Assembly: GCF_004342585.1 (NCBI RefSeq)
Contig: NZ_SLZQ01000002.1
Location: forward strand, 186,001-250,000
Direction: 5' to 3'
Origin: Paucimonas lemoignei
Lineage (GTDB): Bacteria; Pseudomonadota; Gammaproteobacteria; Burkholderiales; Burkholderiaceae_D
Length of the DNA: 64,000 nucleotides
In this document: piece after piece, positions 1-9,024 of the stretch
Position numbering within the stretch: position 1 is the stretch's first letter
Layout: the number at the start of each line of letters is the position of its first letter
The notes under the pieces: generated by a model
Seen by the model: the letters and a program-made list of their open reading frames with translations, nothing else
Database searches by the model: none
What the model was told of the DNA's origin: nothing
Program-made: the position numbers and the translations under genes

Positions 1-114
1 GACCTGCAAAGGATGCAGGCCTGGGCCGGGCAGGCAGCGGCACTCGCGCGGGCGGAACCGGCGGAAGAATTGACGCGCGCGCTTTGGCAAGACGCGCAGC
101 GGCTGCTTCCCTAG
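1..114 (+). CDS. C-terminal fragment of a nitronate monooxygenase-like protein
   Basis: An open frame enters from the left edge and stops with TAG at 112-114, giving the last 37 residues of a protein. The motif QAWAGQAAALAR followed by a final amphipathic helix resembles the C-terminus of nitronate monooxygenases (2-nitropropane dioxygenase family, FMN-dependent TIM barrels that oxidise alkyl nitronates). Only the tail is visible, so no catalytic residue can be checked and the assignment rests on this short motif. Confidence 0.5.
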   Translation, partial: DLQRMQAWAGQAAALARAEPAEELTRALWQDAQRLLP

Positions 115-130
115 TCTTACCTAACTCGGA

Positions 131-952
131 TTACCCGAATGCGTAGGCATCCATGGCCAGGATGCCGTACTCATTGCTGCTGTGAAGCCGCTCGACCTTG
201 GCGCCGGCGCCGCCCGCACCCATCGCCGCATACAGCGGCATGAGATGCTCATCGGTGGGATGATTGCGCGTCGCGTAAGGCGCTTGCTGGCGGTAGTCGA
301 GCAAGGCATCCCTGTCACCGTTTTGCAACTTCTCGGCCATCCAGTCACTGAACTTCGTGACCCATTCCTGCGCCGGCTCGTCGATCTCCTGCCCGCGGAA
401 TTCGTACAGGTTATGCGTCAGCGAGCCTGAGCCAATCACCAGCACGCCCTGATCGCGCAGTGGGGCCAGCGCCCACCCCAGGCGCTCGTGCTGAGCGGCA
501 GTGGCGCCGCGTATCACCGAGACCTGCAAGGTCGGAATGTCGGCTGCCGGATACATCAGGTACAGCGGTACCCAGGCGCCATGATCGAGGCCGCGCGTGG
601 TGCTGCGGCTGACGGCAAATCCCGCTTCTTCCAGCAAGGCCGCAGCGTGTTCGCCGACTTGCGGCGCGCCCGGCGCCGGATACTGAATGTCAAACAAGGT
701 TCGCGGAAAGCCGCCGAAGTCATGAATGGTGGCCGGCTGCTGGGCCAGGCTGACTGCCGCGCCGCCGATCGATTCCCAGTGCGCGGACACGACCACGATG
801 GCGGCAGGCCGCGGCAGGGATTTGCCGAGTTCCTGCAGGAATTTGTGCGCCGGGCTGTCGACCAGGGCGAGCATCGGCGAGCCATGCGAGATGAACAATG
901 CCGGCAAGCGGCTTGGCGTGCCACTCGATGTGAAAGTCGATACTTGGGACAT
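131..952 (-). CDS. DODA-type extradiol aromatic ring-opening dioxygenase (YgiD-like)
   Basis: 273-residue member of the class III extradiol dioxygenase family (4,5-DOPA dioxygenase, YgiD), which uses a metal ion held by histidines to open catechol-type rings. Expected metal and active-site histidines lie in the N-terminal LFISHGSPM motif, in VVVSAHWES, in the SLTHNLYEF motif and in the C-terminal NHPTDEHLMPL motif. The reading frame extends seven codons further to 973, but the ATG at 950-952 has AGGAG six bases upstream and is preferred. It is divergent from the LysR gene at 1094, a typical regulator-target pairing. The natural substrate cannot be read from the sequence. Confidence 0.85.
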   Translation of the reverse strand: MSQVSTFTSSGTPSRLPALFISHGSPMLALVDSPAHKFLQELGKSLPRPAAIVVVSAHWESIGGAAVSLAQQPATIHDFGGFPRTLFDIQYPAPGAPQVGEHAAALLEEAGFAVSRSTTRGLDHGAWVPLYLMYPAADIPTLQVSVIRGATAAQHERLGWALAPLRDQGVLVIGSGSLTHNLYEFRGQEIDEPAQEWVTKFSDWMAEKLQNGDRDALLDYRQQAPYATRNHPTDEHLMPLYAAMGAGGAGAKVERLHSSNEYGILAMDAYAFG

Positions 953-973
953 GGCGATCTCCTGATGGGTCAT

Positions 974-1093
974 TCAAGTTTAGGCGATGGACGGGAATCC
1001 GCATTGCATGACCCACGTCGCATCAGCGTATGCATCCACTATAACCGTATTGAATTTCAGGATAAATATGGATTAGTATGACTTTTTGTTTCG
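974..1093. promoter_or_regulatory. Divergent promoter region between dioxygenase and LysR genes
   Basis: About 140 bp lie between the preferred dioxygenase start (952) and the LysR start (1094). The stretch turns AT-rich from about 1040. By analogy with other LysR systems it should hold both promoters and the regulator binding site. I could not identify one unambiguous T-N11-A box. Confidence 0.4.
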
Positions 1094-2038
1094 ATGATTG
1101 AGACAATGGATAAATTCCAGGAAATGCAGTCGTTTGTCGCAGTGGTCAATGCCGGCAGCTTCGTCAAGGCAGCTGACGCGCTCGATACCTCTAAGGCGGC
1201 GGTGTCGCGCCATGTGGCCGAGCTGGAGCAGCGCATCGGCGCCCGCTTGTTGAACCGCACTACGCGCAAGCTGTCGCTGACCGATGATGGCCAGGCGTTT
1301 TATGAACGATGCGTGGAAATTCTCGAAGCCTTGGATGATGCGGAAGCCGACCTGAGCGCGCGCAGCGGCGAGGCAAGCGGGCGGCTGCGTGTCAGCGCGC
1401 CGGTTACATTCGGTATCCGCTATCTCGCGCCTCTGTGGGGGAAATTCCTCGCGCAGCATCCGCGCGTGACGCTGGATATCGCTTTGTCGGACCGTACCGT
1501 CGATCTGGTGGAGGAAGGCTACGACATGGCGATTCGCATCGCCACCACGCCGCATCCTTCTCTGATCGGCCGCAAGCTGGCGGTCAGCCGCGCGGTCTTG
1601 TGCGCGTCGCCCGCCTATCTGAAAAAACATGGCGAACCGCGCCATCCGCATGAACTGAGCGGGCATGACGTGATTTCCTATTCCTACTGGTCTGCGGGTA
1701 ACGAATGGCCATTCGACGGGCCGCAAGGTCCGGTGAAGGTGACCGTGCGCTCGCGCCTGTATGCCAACAGCGGCGATACCTGCCGCGCGGCGGCGCTGGA
1801 GCACCAGGGCATCATCCTGCAGCCGGACTTTCTGGTATGGGAAGATTTGCGCACCGGGCGCTTGAAGGAATTGATGCCGCAATACCGCTCGGCGGAACTG
1901 GGCATTTACGTGGTGTACGCGTCAAGAAAGCAATTGCCGCTGAAGCTGCGCTACCTGATCGATTTTCTGGCGGCGTCGTTTCGCCAGCCGGCCTGGCTTA
2001 CGCCTGACGGAAAAACCAGTGCCAGGGTTCGTAAATGA
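1094..2038 (+). CDS. LysR-family transcriptional regulator
   Basis: 314-residue LysR-type regulator. The N-terminal winged helix-turn-helix (about residues 5-65) contains FVKAADALDTSKAAVSRHV, followed by the linker helix and a periplasmic-binding-protein-like effector domain (about 93-300). It belongs to the subgroup often paired with oxidoreductases (CrgA/AaeR-like). Another in-frame ATG lies four codons in, at 1106, and neither start has a strong ribosome-binding site. The divergent neighbour at 131-952 is the likely regulatory target. The 3' end overlaps the convergent peptidase gene by about 41 bp. Confidence 0.88.
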   Translation: MIETMDKFQEMQSFVAVVNAGSFVKAADALDTSKAAVSRHVAELEQRIGARLLNRTTRKLSLTDDGQAFYERCVEILEALDDAEADLSARSGEASGRLRVSAPVTFGIRYLAPLWGKFLAQHPRVTLDIALSDRTVDLVEEGYDMAIRIATTPHPSLIGRKLAVSRAVLCASPAYLKKHGEPRHPHELSGHDVISYSYWSAGNEWPFDGPQGPVKVTVRSRLYANSGDTCRAAALEHQGIILQPDFLVWEDLRTGRLKELMPQYRSAELGIYVVYASRKQLPLKLRYLIDFLAASFRQPAWLTPDGKTSARVRK

Positions 2039-2525
2039 ACCCCAGCGCATTATTGCGCGGATAGGAGAGGGTAAAGCCGAAACGGCCGGCATGCTGGCAT
2101 AACCAGGCGAAGGCCTCGGTGCCGTCGAACTCTTCTTCGGTCGGCTCGCAGCCGGGCGTATTGATATCGATGGCGCAGCCGCTGTGATGTTCGCTGTACC
2201 CTGGCGGCGCGCTCAGGGTGAGGATGGTGTCGAGGTCCAGTCCCTTTTCCAGTTTGTTGCGAATGATGCCGACCTGCCGCTCGATGCTGCGGAAGGCCGA
2301 CACCAGTTCGATCGCAATGCCATCGTCACGCGCGGCCAGCTTCATCTCCTGCCAGGCTTGCGCGGCGGCTGGGATCAACAGGTGCTCGTTGCCCCGCGCA
2401 TCGGTTTCCGCGACAACCAGCGTGGCGGCTTCGGCATGAAAGGGCAAGCCTTTGGCGACGATGATCTCATCGGTGATGCCGAGAGCGGCAAGCTCTTGCC
2501 TGATTCTGTCGAAACCGTTACTCAT
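1998..2525 (-). CDS. M15-family D-alanyl-D-alanine carboxypeptidase (VanY-like)
   Basis: 175-residue zinc peptidase of the M15B (VanY/DdcY) type, which trims terminal D-Ala from peptidoglycan stem peptides. Conserved elements are the substrate-binding SAFRS motif, the zinc-binding SEHHSGCAIDI motif (His and Asp ligands) and the C-terminal EPWHWFF motif with the third zinc ligand and catalytic Glu. No signal peptide is evident, so it may be cytoplasmic or exported another way. The frame is open to 2630, but the ATG at 2523-2525 begins the region resembling the family and avoids overlap with the gene at 2554. Its 3' end overlaps the convergent lysR gene. Confidence 0.85.
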   Translation of the reverse strand: MSNGFDRIRQELAALGITDEIIVAKGLPFHAEAATLVVAETDARGNEHLLIPAAAQAWQEMKLAARDDGIAIELVSAFRSIERQVGIIRNKLEKGLDLDTILTLSAPPGYSEHHSGCAIDINTPGCEPTEEEFDGTEAFAWLCQHAGRFGFTLSYPRNNALGFIYEPWHWFFRQA

Positions 2526-2553
2526 GCGCGTGACGAATGAATTGGCTTTGTGC

Positions 2554-2835
2554 TTACAGGACTGCGCGCAGCATGTCCGGCGCGCCGTTGGCTTCAGCGT
2601 CGCCTTGCGCCTGTTCGATGGCGCCGGCATTGGCCGCCACTTTCAGCGGCGAGACCTGCTTCAGGCGCACCCGGCGGCTGAAGGCGGTAATGAAAGCCGC
2701 ATATTCATCCGAGCAGGGATGAATGCCCAGGCTGGCTGCCTTGGCTTTGCCGTTTTCCATGGTGTCACCCAGATCATAGGCAAAATCGCCCATGTCCCAG
2801 GCTGAATCATGCTTATGTGCCAATGTCATTCGCAT
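2554..2835 (-). CDS. Small protein of unknown function
   Basis: 93 codons starting at an ATG, with a second ATG two codons later. The protein has an acidic, histidine-containing N-terminus (HKHDSAWDMGDFAYDLGD) and a basic middle, with no membrane segment. It lies 28 bp upstream of the M15 peptidase on the same strand and may be cotranscribed with it. I recognise no family. Coding status is supported by its position, by the lack of a better competing frame and by protein-like composition. Confidence 0.55.
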   Translation of the reverse strand: MRMTLAHKHDSAWDMGDFAYDLGDTMENGKAKAASLGIHPCSDEYAAFITAFSRRVRLKQVSPLKVAANAGAIEQAQGDAEANGAPDMLRAVL

Positions 2836-3143
2836 CTTTGTTTCTCACTTGCTAAGTTACTCGACTAATCAATTTCAAGGAAAACGATTTTCCACAACGC
2901 AATCAACTTTAGCCTGCTTACGCAGGCCTATCAAGAGGCACACGGCAGCGAAACGGAAAATATTTTCGATTCGCTACAAGCCGCGCCAGTCTTGTTATCC
3001 AGCCGATAATGCATGGCGGATAAGTCAATGCCACTTCGTCATTGTTATGGAAAACATGTGATGAAAAATTAATCAAGGCGTCGCGGCTTGGCGAGCTGGC
3101 AAGCGCTTGTTTACTCCATAATGCGCCTGTTCGCTTCATAGAA
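2836..3143. other. AT-rich intergenic stretch without a supported gene
   Basis: About 300 bp of lower-GC sequence between the small gene at 2554 and the Hsp20 terminator. Short plus-strand frames exist but lack ribosome-binding sites and protein-like composition. The promoter of the 2554-1998 gene pair presumably lies at its left side. Nothing else recognised. Confidence 0.5.
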
Positions 3144-3171
3144 AAAGCGCCCGGTCAAAACCGGGCGCTTT
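3144..3171 (-). terminator. Rho-independent terminator of the Hsp20 gene
   Basis: Perfect 11-bp stem (AAAGCGCCCGG at 3144-3154 with CCGGGCGCTTT at 3161-3171) and a 6-nt loop. Read on the minus strand, the stem ends in a T run (GCGCTTTTTC). It starts 29 bp past the hsp20 stop codon. Confidence 0.9.
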
Positions 3172-3199
3172 CTGCTGCCATTCGAGCAATGTGAAATGA

Positions 3200-3655
3200 T
3201 TACGCAGCCTGCTGTTGTTCCAGCACCTTCACATTGTCGTTGCCGCCGATGGCGACCTTGCGAGGTTTCATGGCTTCCGGGATCTCGCGTACCAGTTCGA
3301 TATTCAGCAAGCCATTGTCGAGCTGTGCGCTGACCACTTTGACATGGTCGGCCAGCTGGAAGCGCTGTTCGAAATCGCGCGCCGCGATGCCGCGATGCAG
3401 GTAGGTGCGCTGGTTTTCATCCTTTTGCTTGCGGCCGATAATGGTCAGGTTGTCGCGCTCGGTTTCGATATCCAGCTCGGAACGGTCGAAGCCGGCGACA
3501 GCCATGGTAATCCGATAACGGTCTTCAGCCACCAGCTCGATGTTATACGGTGGGTAGCTGGGCATATCGGTGCGCTGCGCCTGGTCGAACAATTGGGCCA
3601 GACGGTCGAAACCGATTGCGGAACGGTAAAGCGGAGAAAAGTCGTAAGTACGCAT
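3200..3655 (-). CDS. Small heat-shock protein, Hsp20/IbpA family
   Basis: 151-residue alpha-crystallin-domain chaperone that would hold unfolding proteins at aggregates. The N-terminus MRTYDFSPLYRSAIGFDRL is typical of IbpA/B. The alpha-crystallin domain (about 35-130) ends in the conserved hydrophobic strand GLLNIELVREIPE. The frame runs up to 3727, but the ATG at 3653-3655 has GAGGAT upstream and begins the recognisable IbpA sequence. A sigma-32-like promoter lies about 85 bp upstream (3740-3768) and a strong terminator follows. Confidence 0.93.
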   Translation of the reverse strand: MRTYDFSPLYRSAIGFDRLAQLFDQAQRTDMPSYPPYNIELVAEDRYRITMAVAGFDRSELDIETERDNLTIIGRKQKDENQRTYLHRGIAARDFEQRFQLADHVKVVSAQLDNGLLNIELVREIPEAMKPRKVAIGGNDNVKVLEQQQAA

Positions 3656-3739
3656 AGTAATATCCTCGTCAATAAGCGATATGGTCGTGAGCCTTGCCGG
3701 CTCGCCTGGCGGACCTCCATTGAGCATCCGCTGATCCTG

Positions 3740-3768
3740 AAATAGGATCGATACATGCCGATTTCAAG
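3740..3768 (-). promoter_or_regulatory. Sigma-32 (heat-shock) promoter of hsp20
   Basis: On the minus strand, CTTGAAA (3762-3768) is followed after 14 bp by TCCTATTT (3740-3747). This is close to the sigma-32 consensus CTTGAAA-N13/14-CCCCATNT: the -35 is perfect and six of seven specified -10 bases match. The 5' leader to the ATG would be about 80 nt, long enough for a thermosensor structure, which I did not fold. Confidence 0.75.
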
Positions 3769-3778
3769 ATCTTGAAAT
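3761..3778. repeat. 18-bp perfect palindrome spanning two divergent heat-shock -35 boxes
   Basis: ATTTCAAGATCTTGAAAT is a perfect palindrome. It places a CTTGAAA -35 element on each strand: minus toward hsp20, and plus at 3771-3777 toward the DTW gene. On the plus strand CCCTACCT follows after 14 bp, a weaker match to the sigma-32 -10. Confidence 0.6.
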
Positions 3779-3857
3779 TCGGCTTGAGCGACCCTACCTA
3801 CCAACCTTTTGGCTGCCGCTGAAGCCGGCGCATCGGATAGAAAGAAAGGCTCAACCC

Positions 3858-4523
3858 GTGAGTGAACCTGTCTCCGCCAGACGCGAGATGTGCCCGCGCT
3901 GCCTGCGAGCGCAGAGCGCCTGCATTTGCCGCTGGATTGCGCCGGTCGCTTCTGAGGTCGAAGTGCTGATCCTGCAGCATCCGCTGGAAGTCGCCAATGC
4001 AAAGGGCAGCGCGCGCCTGCTGCATTTTTGTCTGCCGCACAGTCGTCTCGTAGTCGGCGAGACCTTCGCCGAGGCGGAGCTGCGCGCCTTGCTGCACGCG
4101 CCTTGGGAGCCAACGGCGGCAAGCGACCCCCGCAAAGAGGTCCGCCCGCTGCTGCTGTATCCGGAATTGCCTGGAACGCTTGCGCAAAGCGCGGGTGCTA
4201 TGCACGCGGGCGACGTGGCAACCGAAGAGCCATCGGCATCGCAGGCGCGGCCGCGCCTGGTGGTGCTGGACGCTACCTGGCGCAAGAGCTGCAAGATGCT
4301 GCACCAGAATTCCCTGCTGCATGCGCTGCCGCGACTGGCGCTTGCCGACCTGCCGCCAACGCGCTACCTGGTGCGCAAGGCACATTTGCCGCATCAGCTA
4401 TCGACGCTGGAAGCGACGTGCCAGGCATTAATGCGTCTTGAAAAAGACCCGCAAAAATTCCAGCCCTTGCTGCAGGCGTTCGACGGATTCATTGGCCAGC
4501 AGCTGAGCTTTCGTCCGGCCTGA
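3858..4523 (+). CDS. DTW-domain tRNA-uridine aminocarboxypropyltransferase
   Basis: 221-residue DTW-domain protein. Family members (TapT/TuaA) transfer the aminocarboxypropyl group of S-adenosylmethionine to uridine (acp3U) in tRNA. The signature DATWRKS is at about residues 135-141. The N-terminus carries a cysteine cluster (CPRCLRAQSACIC), a likely zinc site. Start is GTG at 3858 with AGAAAGG about 8 bp upstream. The family is firm; the exact tRNA position modified is inferred from characterised members. Confidence 0.85.
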   Translation: MSEPVSARREMCPRCLRAQSACICRWIAPVASEVEVLILQHPLEVANAKGSARLLHFCLPHSRLVVGETFAEAELRALLHAPWEPTAASDPRKEVRPLLLYPELPGTLAQSAGAMHAGDVATEEPSASQARPRLVVLDATWRKSCKMLHQNSLLHALPRLALADLPPTRYLVRKAHLPHQLSTLEATCQALMRLEKDPQKFQPLLQAFDGFIGQQLSFRPA

Positions 4524-4554
4524 CGTTCATGCGGCACAGAGCAAGCCATGCGAT

Positions 4555-7500
4555 TCAGATCGCGAAGACCTGCTCTCTGGCCAGAAACTCGCGAAATTCC
4601 CGTGCTGGCAGGGGGTGACTGAAATAATAACCCTGGCCTTCCTCGCAGCCGTGCGCCACCAGGAACTGCAGCTGTTCGCGCGTTTCCACGCCTTCCGCCA
4701 CGACCGAGCGTTTCAGACTATGCACCAGGGCCAGCACGGCATGGGTGATGGCCACATCTTCGCTATCGTTGGGCAAGTCCTTGATGAAGGAGCGATCGAC
4801 CTTGACGCTATCGACCGGCAGGCGCTTGAGATAGGCCAGCGATGAATAGCCGGTGCCGAAGTCATCCACCGACAGCCGGATGCCCAGGGATCGCAACTGG
4901 AGCAGCATGCTCATCAACTTTTCCGCATTTTCCATCACCATGGTCTCGGTGATTTCCAGCTCCAGGATATTCGGGCTGAGGCCTGCATCCCGCAACATGC
5001 GGCTGACCTTGCTGCAAAAGCTTTCATCGGTAAACTGGCTGTACGTGAGGTTGACCGCGATCCTCACGGCAGGAAGACCGCGCCGTTGCCAGTCGCGGCA
5101 ATGACGGCAGGTTTCCGCGATCGCCCACATGCCGATTTCATCGATGATGCCCATTTCCTCGGCAATGGAAATGAAATGGTAGGGCAATAGCAGGCCGAAT
5201 TCCGGATGGTTCCAGCGGATCAACGCCTCGGCTCCGCTGATGCGCCCGCTCTGCAGATCCACCTTGGGCTGGAAATACAATTCCATCTCGTGCCGCTCAA
5301 GCGCGCGCCGCAGCGCCGCTTCCAGACGATAGCGCTGCAGGCTCTGGGCTGCCATCGCCGCCGAGTAAAAGCGGATGCGCCCGCGGCCTTCGGATTTGGC
5401 ACGGTACATGGCGATGTCCGCATTCTGGATCAGCGTTTCGACTTGCTTGCCATCCGCCGGATACGTGCTGATGCCGATGGATGCGCCAATCGAAAACTCC
5501 TTGCCGCCGACCTGGAATGGATGCTCGACCGCGCTCAAGACCTTTTGCGCCACCGATGGCACATGGAGAGGCGTGGCCGGCGCTTCGATCAGAATCAGGA
5601 ATTCGTCGCCGCCGGTGCGCGCGACCGTGTCGCTGTCGCGCAAGCAATGGCGTAGTCGCTGCGCGAATTCGAGCAAGACTTGGTCGCCGGCGCCGTGACC
5701 CGACGTGTCGTTAATCACTTTGAAACGGTCGAGGTCGACAAACAGCACCGCGAGCGACTTGCCGCTGCGATGGGCCTGGGCAATCGCGTGTTCCAGGCGC
5801 TCCTTGAACAGCAGCCGGTTCGCCAGCCCGGTCAGGGGATCATGGTGGGCCAGGTGATAGATCTGCTGCTCGACCCGCTTGCGTTCGGAAATGTCGCGCA
5901 CGACCAGCAGCGTATCCTGGCTGCGATGGGCGCTGAATGGCGTCGCCGCCAGATCGAATTCAATTTGACTGCCATCGCGGCGCTCGATTTTTCCTTCGGC
6001 CGACACCACCGGCTCATGCCGCGCCACCCGTTCCAGCGCTTCTGCCACGGTTTTCCTGTCGGCATGGCAAACCAGGTCGGTGAAATGCAGCCCATTCAAC
6101 TGCGTGATGGTAGGCGCGCCCAGCAGTTTCAGCCCGGCGCTATTGGCAAAGGTGATGCGGCCGCCGCTCAGAAGGAAAATACCGTTCGGCGACAATTCGA
6201 CGACCTTGCGGTACAGCTCTTCGGCCTCGCGCAGGCTCGCTTCCAGGGCATTGGCTTCGGTGACGTCGTGGGCCGTGCCATACAGCTTCACCGGCCGGCC
6301 GCTATCGTCCGTTGTCACTGCTCCCTGGCAGCGCAAATAGCGTCTCTCGCCAGTGGGCCGTTGTACATGATGTTCATAGGCGAATGCATGCCGGCTCAAC
6401 AATGCATCCTGAACGATCCGATCGATCAGATGGCGCTCGTCCTGTGGAATATACTCAAGATACTGCTGATAAGTGAGCACCTCTTCGGCATCGTCCGGCA
6501 CACCATAGATTCTTATCATCTCCTTGGAAAGGATAAGATGATCGTTGATGGGGTCCCATTCCCAGCTACCCATATGAGCCAGACGCTGCGCTTCTTCGAG
6601 CTGCGTTTCCCTGTCGCGCAAGGCTTGCTGGATCGCCTCGCGTTTGGCGATATCGTCTTTCAAGGCTTCGACAGCCTGATTCAGTTGATGGGTCCGCTGT
6701 GAAATCTGCTGTTCCAATTCATCATGCAACTTTCGCAGTTCCCGGGTCGCACGGTGTCGCTCATCAATGGTCACGGTCAATGCCAATGCCGTTGCACCAA
6801 TCACGCTGACGAAGACTTGTAATAGGAGAAGGTTATTGGGCAAGCTTGAAAAAGGACTATTGCCGTAAATGACGCCAAGTGAGGCAATGATGACCAGCGC
6901 AGCATTGGCCAGGATGACTTCTTTTTGCGAATAGCGAAAAGCCAGCCAGACGAGCAGGGGCAGGAAGATGAACAGCAATGGCACCCGGGCGGTGCCAAAC
7001 ACGATGCCGGCGCATATAAGCAATGCCAGGGCAAACGCCGTGATTTCCAGCGCTTTTTGCGTGTTCCAGCTTACGGACGAAGCTTCGCGCCAGACAAGGA
7101 ATACCGGGGAAAATACCGTGATTCCGCTTAAGTCTCCCAGAAACCAGACAAAAACATCCAGCAGGAATTGGTCTTCCGCGATCTGATTTTCTGCCAGAAA
7201 AATGGCCGGTCCCACCAGGCCGCCTATCGCCGCGCCAATTGCGGCAATGCCGATAAACCGGAACACGTCTTTAACGCTGAGGAAATTGCTGCGCACGTTG
7301 GTATGCCGCTTGATCAGGAATGCCGCGACCAGCGTTTCCAGCATGTTGCCAACACCAATCAGCAATGCCGGGACCGGAGTGACGCCTGTGGTAAGAAGGT
7401 ACAAAGCCGTCCCGACCAGAGGAACCGGCAACATTCCATATCCATACTTCATCGTCATGGCCACGGCCAGGCCTGCCGCCGGCCATATCGCGCTGGTATT

Positions 7501-7605
7501 GCTGGGATTAATGGATAACGATAAGGAAATTTCGGCGAGAAGAACGTAGACGACAATGGCCAGGCCAAGCCTGGCGATCATTGGTAGAGAGATGGGATTC
7601 TTCAC
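4555..7605 (-). CDS. MASE1-PAS-PAS-GGDEF-EAL cyclic-di-GMP enzyme
   Basis: 1016-residue membrane sensor. Residues about 1-285 form a multi-pass MASE1 region. A short coiled coil follows, then two PAS/PAC domains (about 350-455 and 465-580), a GGDEF domain (about 590-750) and an EAL domain (about 760-1010). The cyclase motif GGDEF is intact, with an RDSD inhibitory site exactly five residues upstream. The EAL domain keeps GAEALIRW, ELEITETMVM and DDFGTGYSS, so both synthesis and breakdown of cyclic-di-GMP are possible. The start is a GTG at 7603-7605 and the ribosome-binding site is weak. It is transcribed alone, convergent with the DTW gene. Confidence 0.9.
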   Translation of the reverse strand: MKNPISLPMIARLGLAIVVYVLLAEISLSLSINPSNTSAIWPAAGLAVAMTMKYGYGMLPVPLVGTALYLLTTGVTPVPALLIGVGNMLETLVAAFLIKRHTNVRSNFLSVKDVFRFIGIAAIGAAIGGLVGPAIFLAENQIAEDQFLLDVFVWFLGDLSGITVFSPVFLVWREASSVSWNTQKALEITAFALALLICAGIVFGTARVPLLFIFLPLLVWLAFRYSQKEVILANAALVIIASLGVIYGNSPFSSLPNNLLLLQVFVSVIGATALALTVTIDERHRATRELRKLHDELEQQISQRTHQLNQAVEALKDDIAKREAIQQALRDRETQLEEAQRLAHMGSWEWDPINDHLILSKEMIRIYGVPDDAEEVLTYQQYLEYIPQDERHLIDRIVQDALLSRHAFAYEHHVQRPTGERRYLRCQGAVTTDDSGRPVKLYGTAHDVTEANALEASLREAEELYRKVVELSPNGIFLLSGGRITFANSAGLKLLGAPTITQLNGLHFTDLVCHADRKTVAEALERVARHEPVVSAEGKIERRDGSQIEFDLAATPFSAHRSQDTLLVVRDISERKRVEQQIYHLAHHDPLTGLANRLLFKERLEHAIAQAHRSGKSLAVLFVDLDRFKVINDTSGHGAGDQVLLEFAQRLRHCLRDSDTVARTGGDEFLILIEAPATPLHVPSVAQKVLSAVEHPFQVGGKEFSIGASIGISTYPADGKQVETLIQNADIAMYRAKSEGRGRIRFYSAAMAAQSLQRYRLEAALRRALERHEMELYFQPKVDLQSGRISGAEALIRWNHPEFGLLLPYHFISIAEEMGIIDEIGMWAIAETCRHCRDWQRRGLPAVRIAVNLTYSQFTDESFCSKVSRMLRDAGLSPNILELEITETMVMENAEKLMSMLLQLRSLGIRLSVDDFGTGYSSLAYLKRLPVDSVKVDRSFIKDLPNDSEDVAITHAVLALVHSLKRSVVAEGVETREQLQFLVAHGCEEGQGYYFSHPLPAREFREFLAREQVFAI

Positions 7606-7975
7606 TTTCGGGAGCGAGCAAATGTTTCCGCATGAAGGAAGCTTCCTGCACAGACGGGTGCCGCTGCAACTTATAAGCAGGTTAGAGTCGCGGCAGTGGA
7701 AAAGATCGCCGGATTGATGCCGATCATTTGCGCTGGCATGAATTTGGTTGAGTTAGATCGCAAGCCTGACCCGCAAATGGGTCGGGAAGAATATGCCGCA
7801 AAGCAGCGAGGACAGGTTCACATTGCTCATGCGAACCGGAAGGCATGCTCTCGGTGCGGCAATGGCTTGGCGGGGAGCGGAAGAGAATGCGGCGAGCGAA
7901 TGATGCAGGAATCAATCGCTCGCGCAGGCCGCGAGAAGGATGCGGCCTCAGGAATTATTGTTTGATCTGGCGATG
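7606..7975. other. Intergenic region between the GGDEF-EAL gene and rdgC
   Basis: 370 bp. It should hold the promoter of the GGDEF-EAL gene at its left side and the end of the rdgC transcript at its right. A 7-bp stem (AGGCCGC 7926-7932 with GCGGCCT 7942-7948) follows rdgC but has no T tract. Short open frames on both strands lack ribosome-binding sites, and I do not support them as genes. Confidence 0.4.
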
Positions 7976-8878
7976 TCAGGCTTCGGGCGCAATGCCGCCC
8001 AGCGCCGCTACCAGGCTGGTCAGCAAGCCATCCAGCTCGCCCGTCATCAGGGCGAAATCCGAATCGAAGCGTTCATCGTCATCCATGGCATTGTTGCCGC
8101 TGTTTTCCTTTAATACATCCAGTGCCGCCACGCGCTTGACGGCCAGCGTATCGGTCAGCACGAACGACACCTTGTCGTTCCAGGTCAGCGCCAGCTTGGT
8201 GCAGCGCTTGCCAGCCTTGATGTGACGGCGGATGTCATCGGCTTCCAGCGTGTGTTTCACATAGCGCACGGTGGACTTGTTCTCGCCGGTGGACGTCAGC
8301 TCGGTGTCCTGGTCGACGGTAAAGCCGGCCGGCGCTTCATCCAGTTCGAGCCAGTTCGTCATCGCTTCGCCGGGCGAGCGCGCCACGCGCAATGACGTCA
8401 CCGGCAGGGTGGGAATCGAGCGCAGCAGCCACTTGAAGACATCGTCGGTCTTGGCCGGGCTGGACGCATCGACCACCATCCAGCCATGCACCGGATCGAT
8501 CCAGACATGGGTATTGCTGCTGACGGCAAAAGCGCGCGGCAGCAATTCATCGGTGACCTGTTCCTTGACTTCCTTCCTTTGCTTCTTGCCCGGTTTGTAG
8601 CCTTGCTGTTCTTCGATCTCGGCCAGCTTCACCTTGGTGAACTGGTTGATCACCGAGGCGGGCAGCAGTTTTTTCTCGGTGCCGAAGCGCAGCAGCATCT
8701 GCTTGTTCACGGTATGCACCAGGCCGCCATTCTCGCGCGGCGGCAGCCAGCCCTGGCTTTGCATGTCCGAGCTGCCGCAAGGCTGGAAGCCCTGCTTGGC
8801 CAGCAGGTCATCCAGTTCTTCGGCGCCGATGGTCCACGGCGAGGTCAATTGAAAGATTTGCAGATTTTTGAACCACAT
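7976..8878 (-). CDS. rdgC: Recombination-associated protein RdgC
   Basis: 300 residues, close to the length of E. coli RdgC (303). RdgC forms a ring around double-stranded DNA and restrains RecA. The N-terminus [11 protein letters not shown] is typical, as are the internal WLPPRENGG and [11 protein letters not shown]-type motifs. The frame is open to 8941, but the ATG at 8876-8878 has AGGACAGGAC directly upstream and begins the conserved sequence. Single-gene unit. Confidence 0.93.
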   Translation of the reverse strand: MWFKNLQIFQLTSPWTIGAEELDDLLAKQGFQPCGSSDMQSQGWLPPRENGGLVHTVNKQMLLRFGTEKKLLPASVINQFTKVKLAEIEEQQGYKPGKKQRKEVKEQVTDELLPRAFAVSSNTHVWIDPVHGWMVVDASSPAKTDDVFKWLLRSIPTLPVTSLRVARSPGEAMTNWLELDEAPAGFTVDQDTELTSTGENKSTVRYVKHTLEADDIRRHIKAGKRCTKLALTWNDKVSFVLTDTLAVKRVAALDVLKENSGNNAMDDDERFDSDFALMTGELDGLLTSLVAALGGIAPEA

Positions 8879-9024
8879 GTCCTGTCCTGTCGTTAGCGGA
8901 AAGGCCGGTGCGAAAACGGGAAGCGCCGGCAACAAAAGCAAGCCGGGCAGGATAACGGAAAATGCCTGAAGGTAAAAGTCTTGACAAGGATTTCCGGCGA
9001 CTCTGCCGGCGGAGTAGAGGGGAG

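Noticed and set aside
7696-7965. Plus-strand 89-codon frame between the GGDEF-EAL gene and rdgC
   Set aside because: No ribosome-binding site, no recognisable motif, and it lies in the expected promoter and terminator region.
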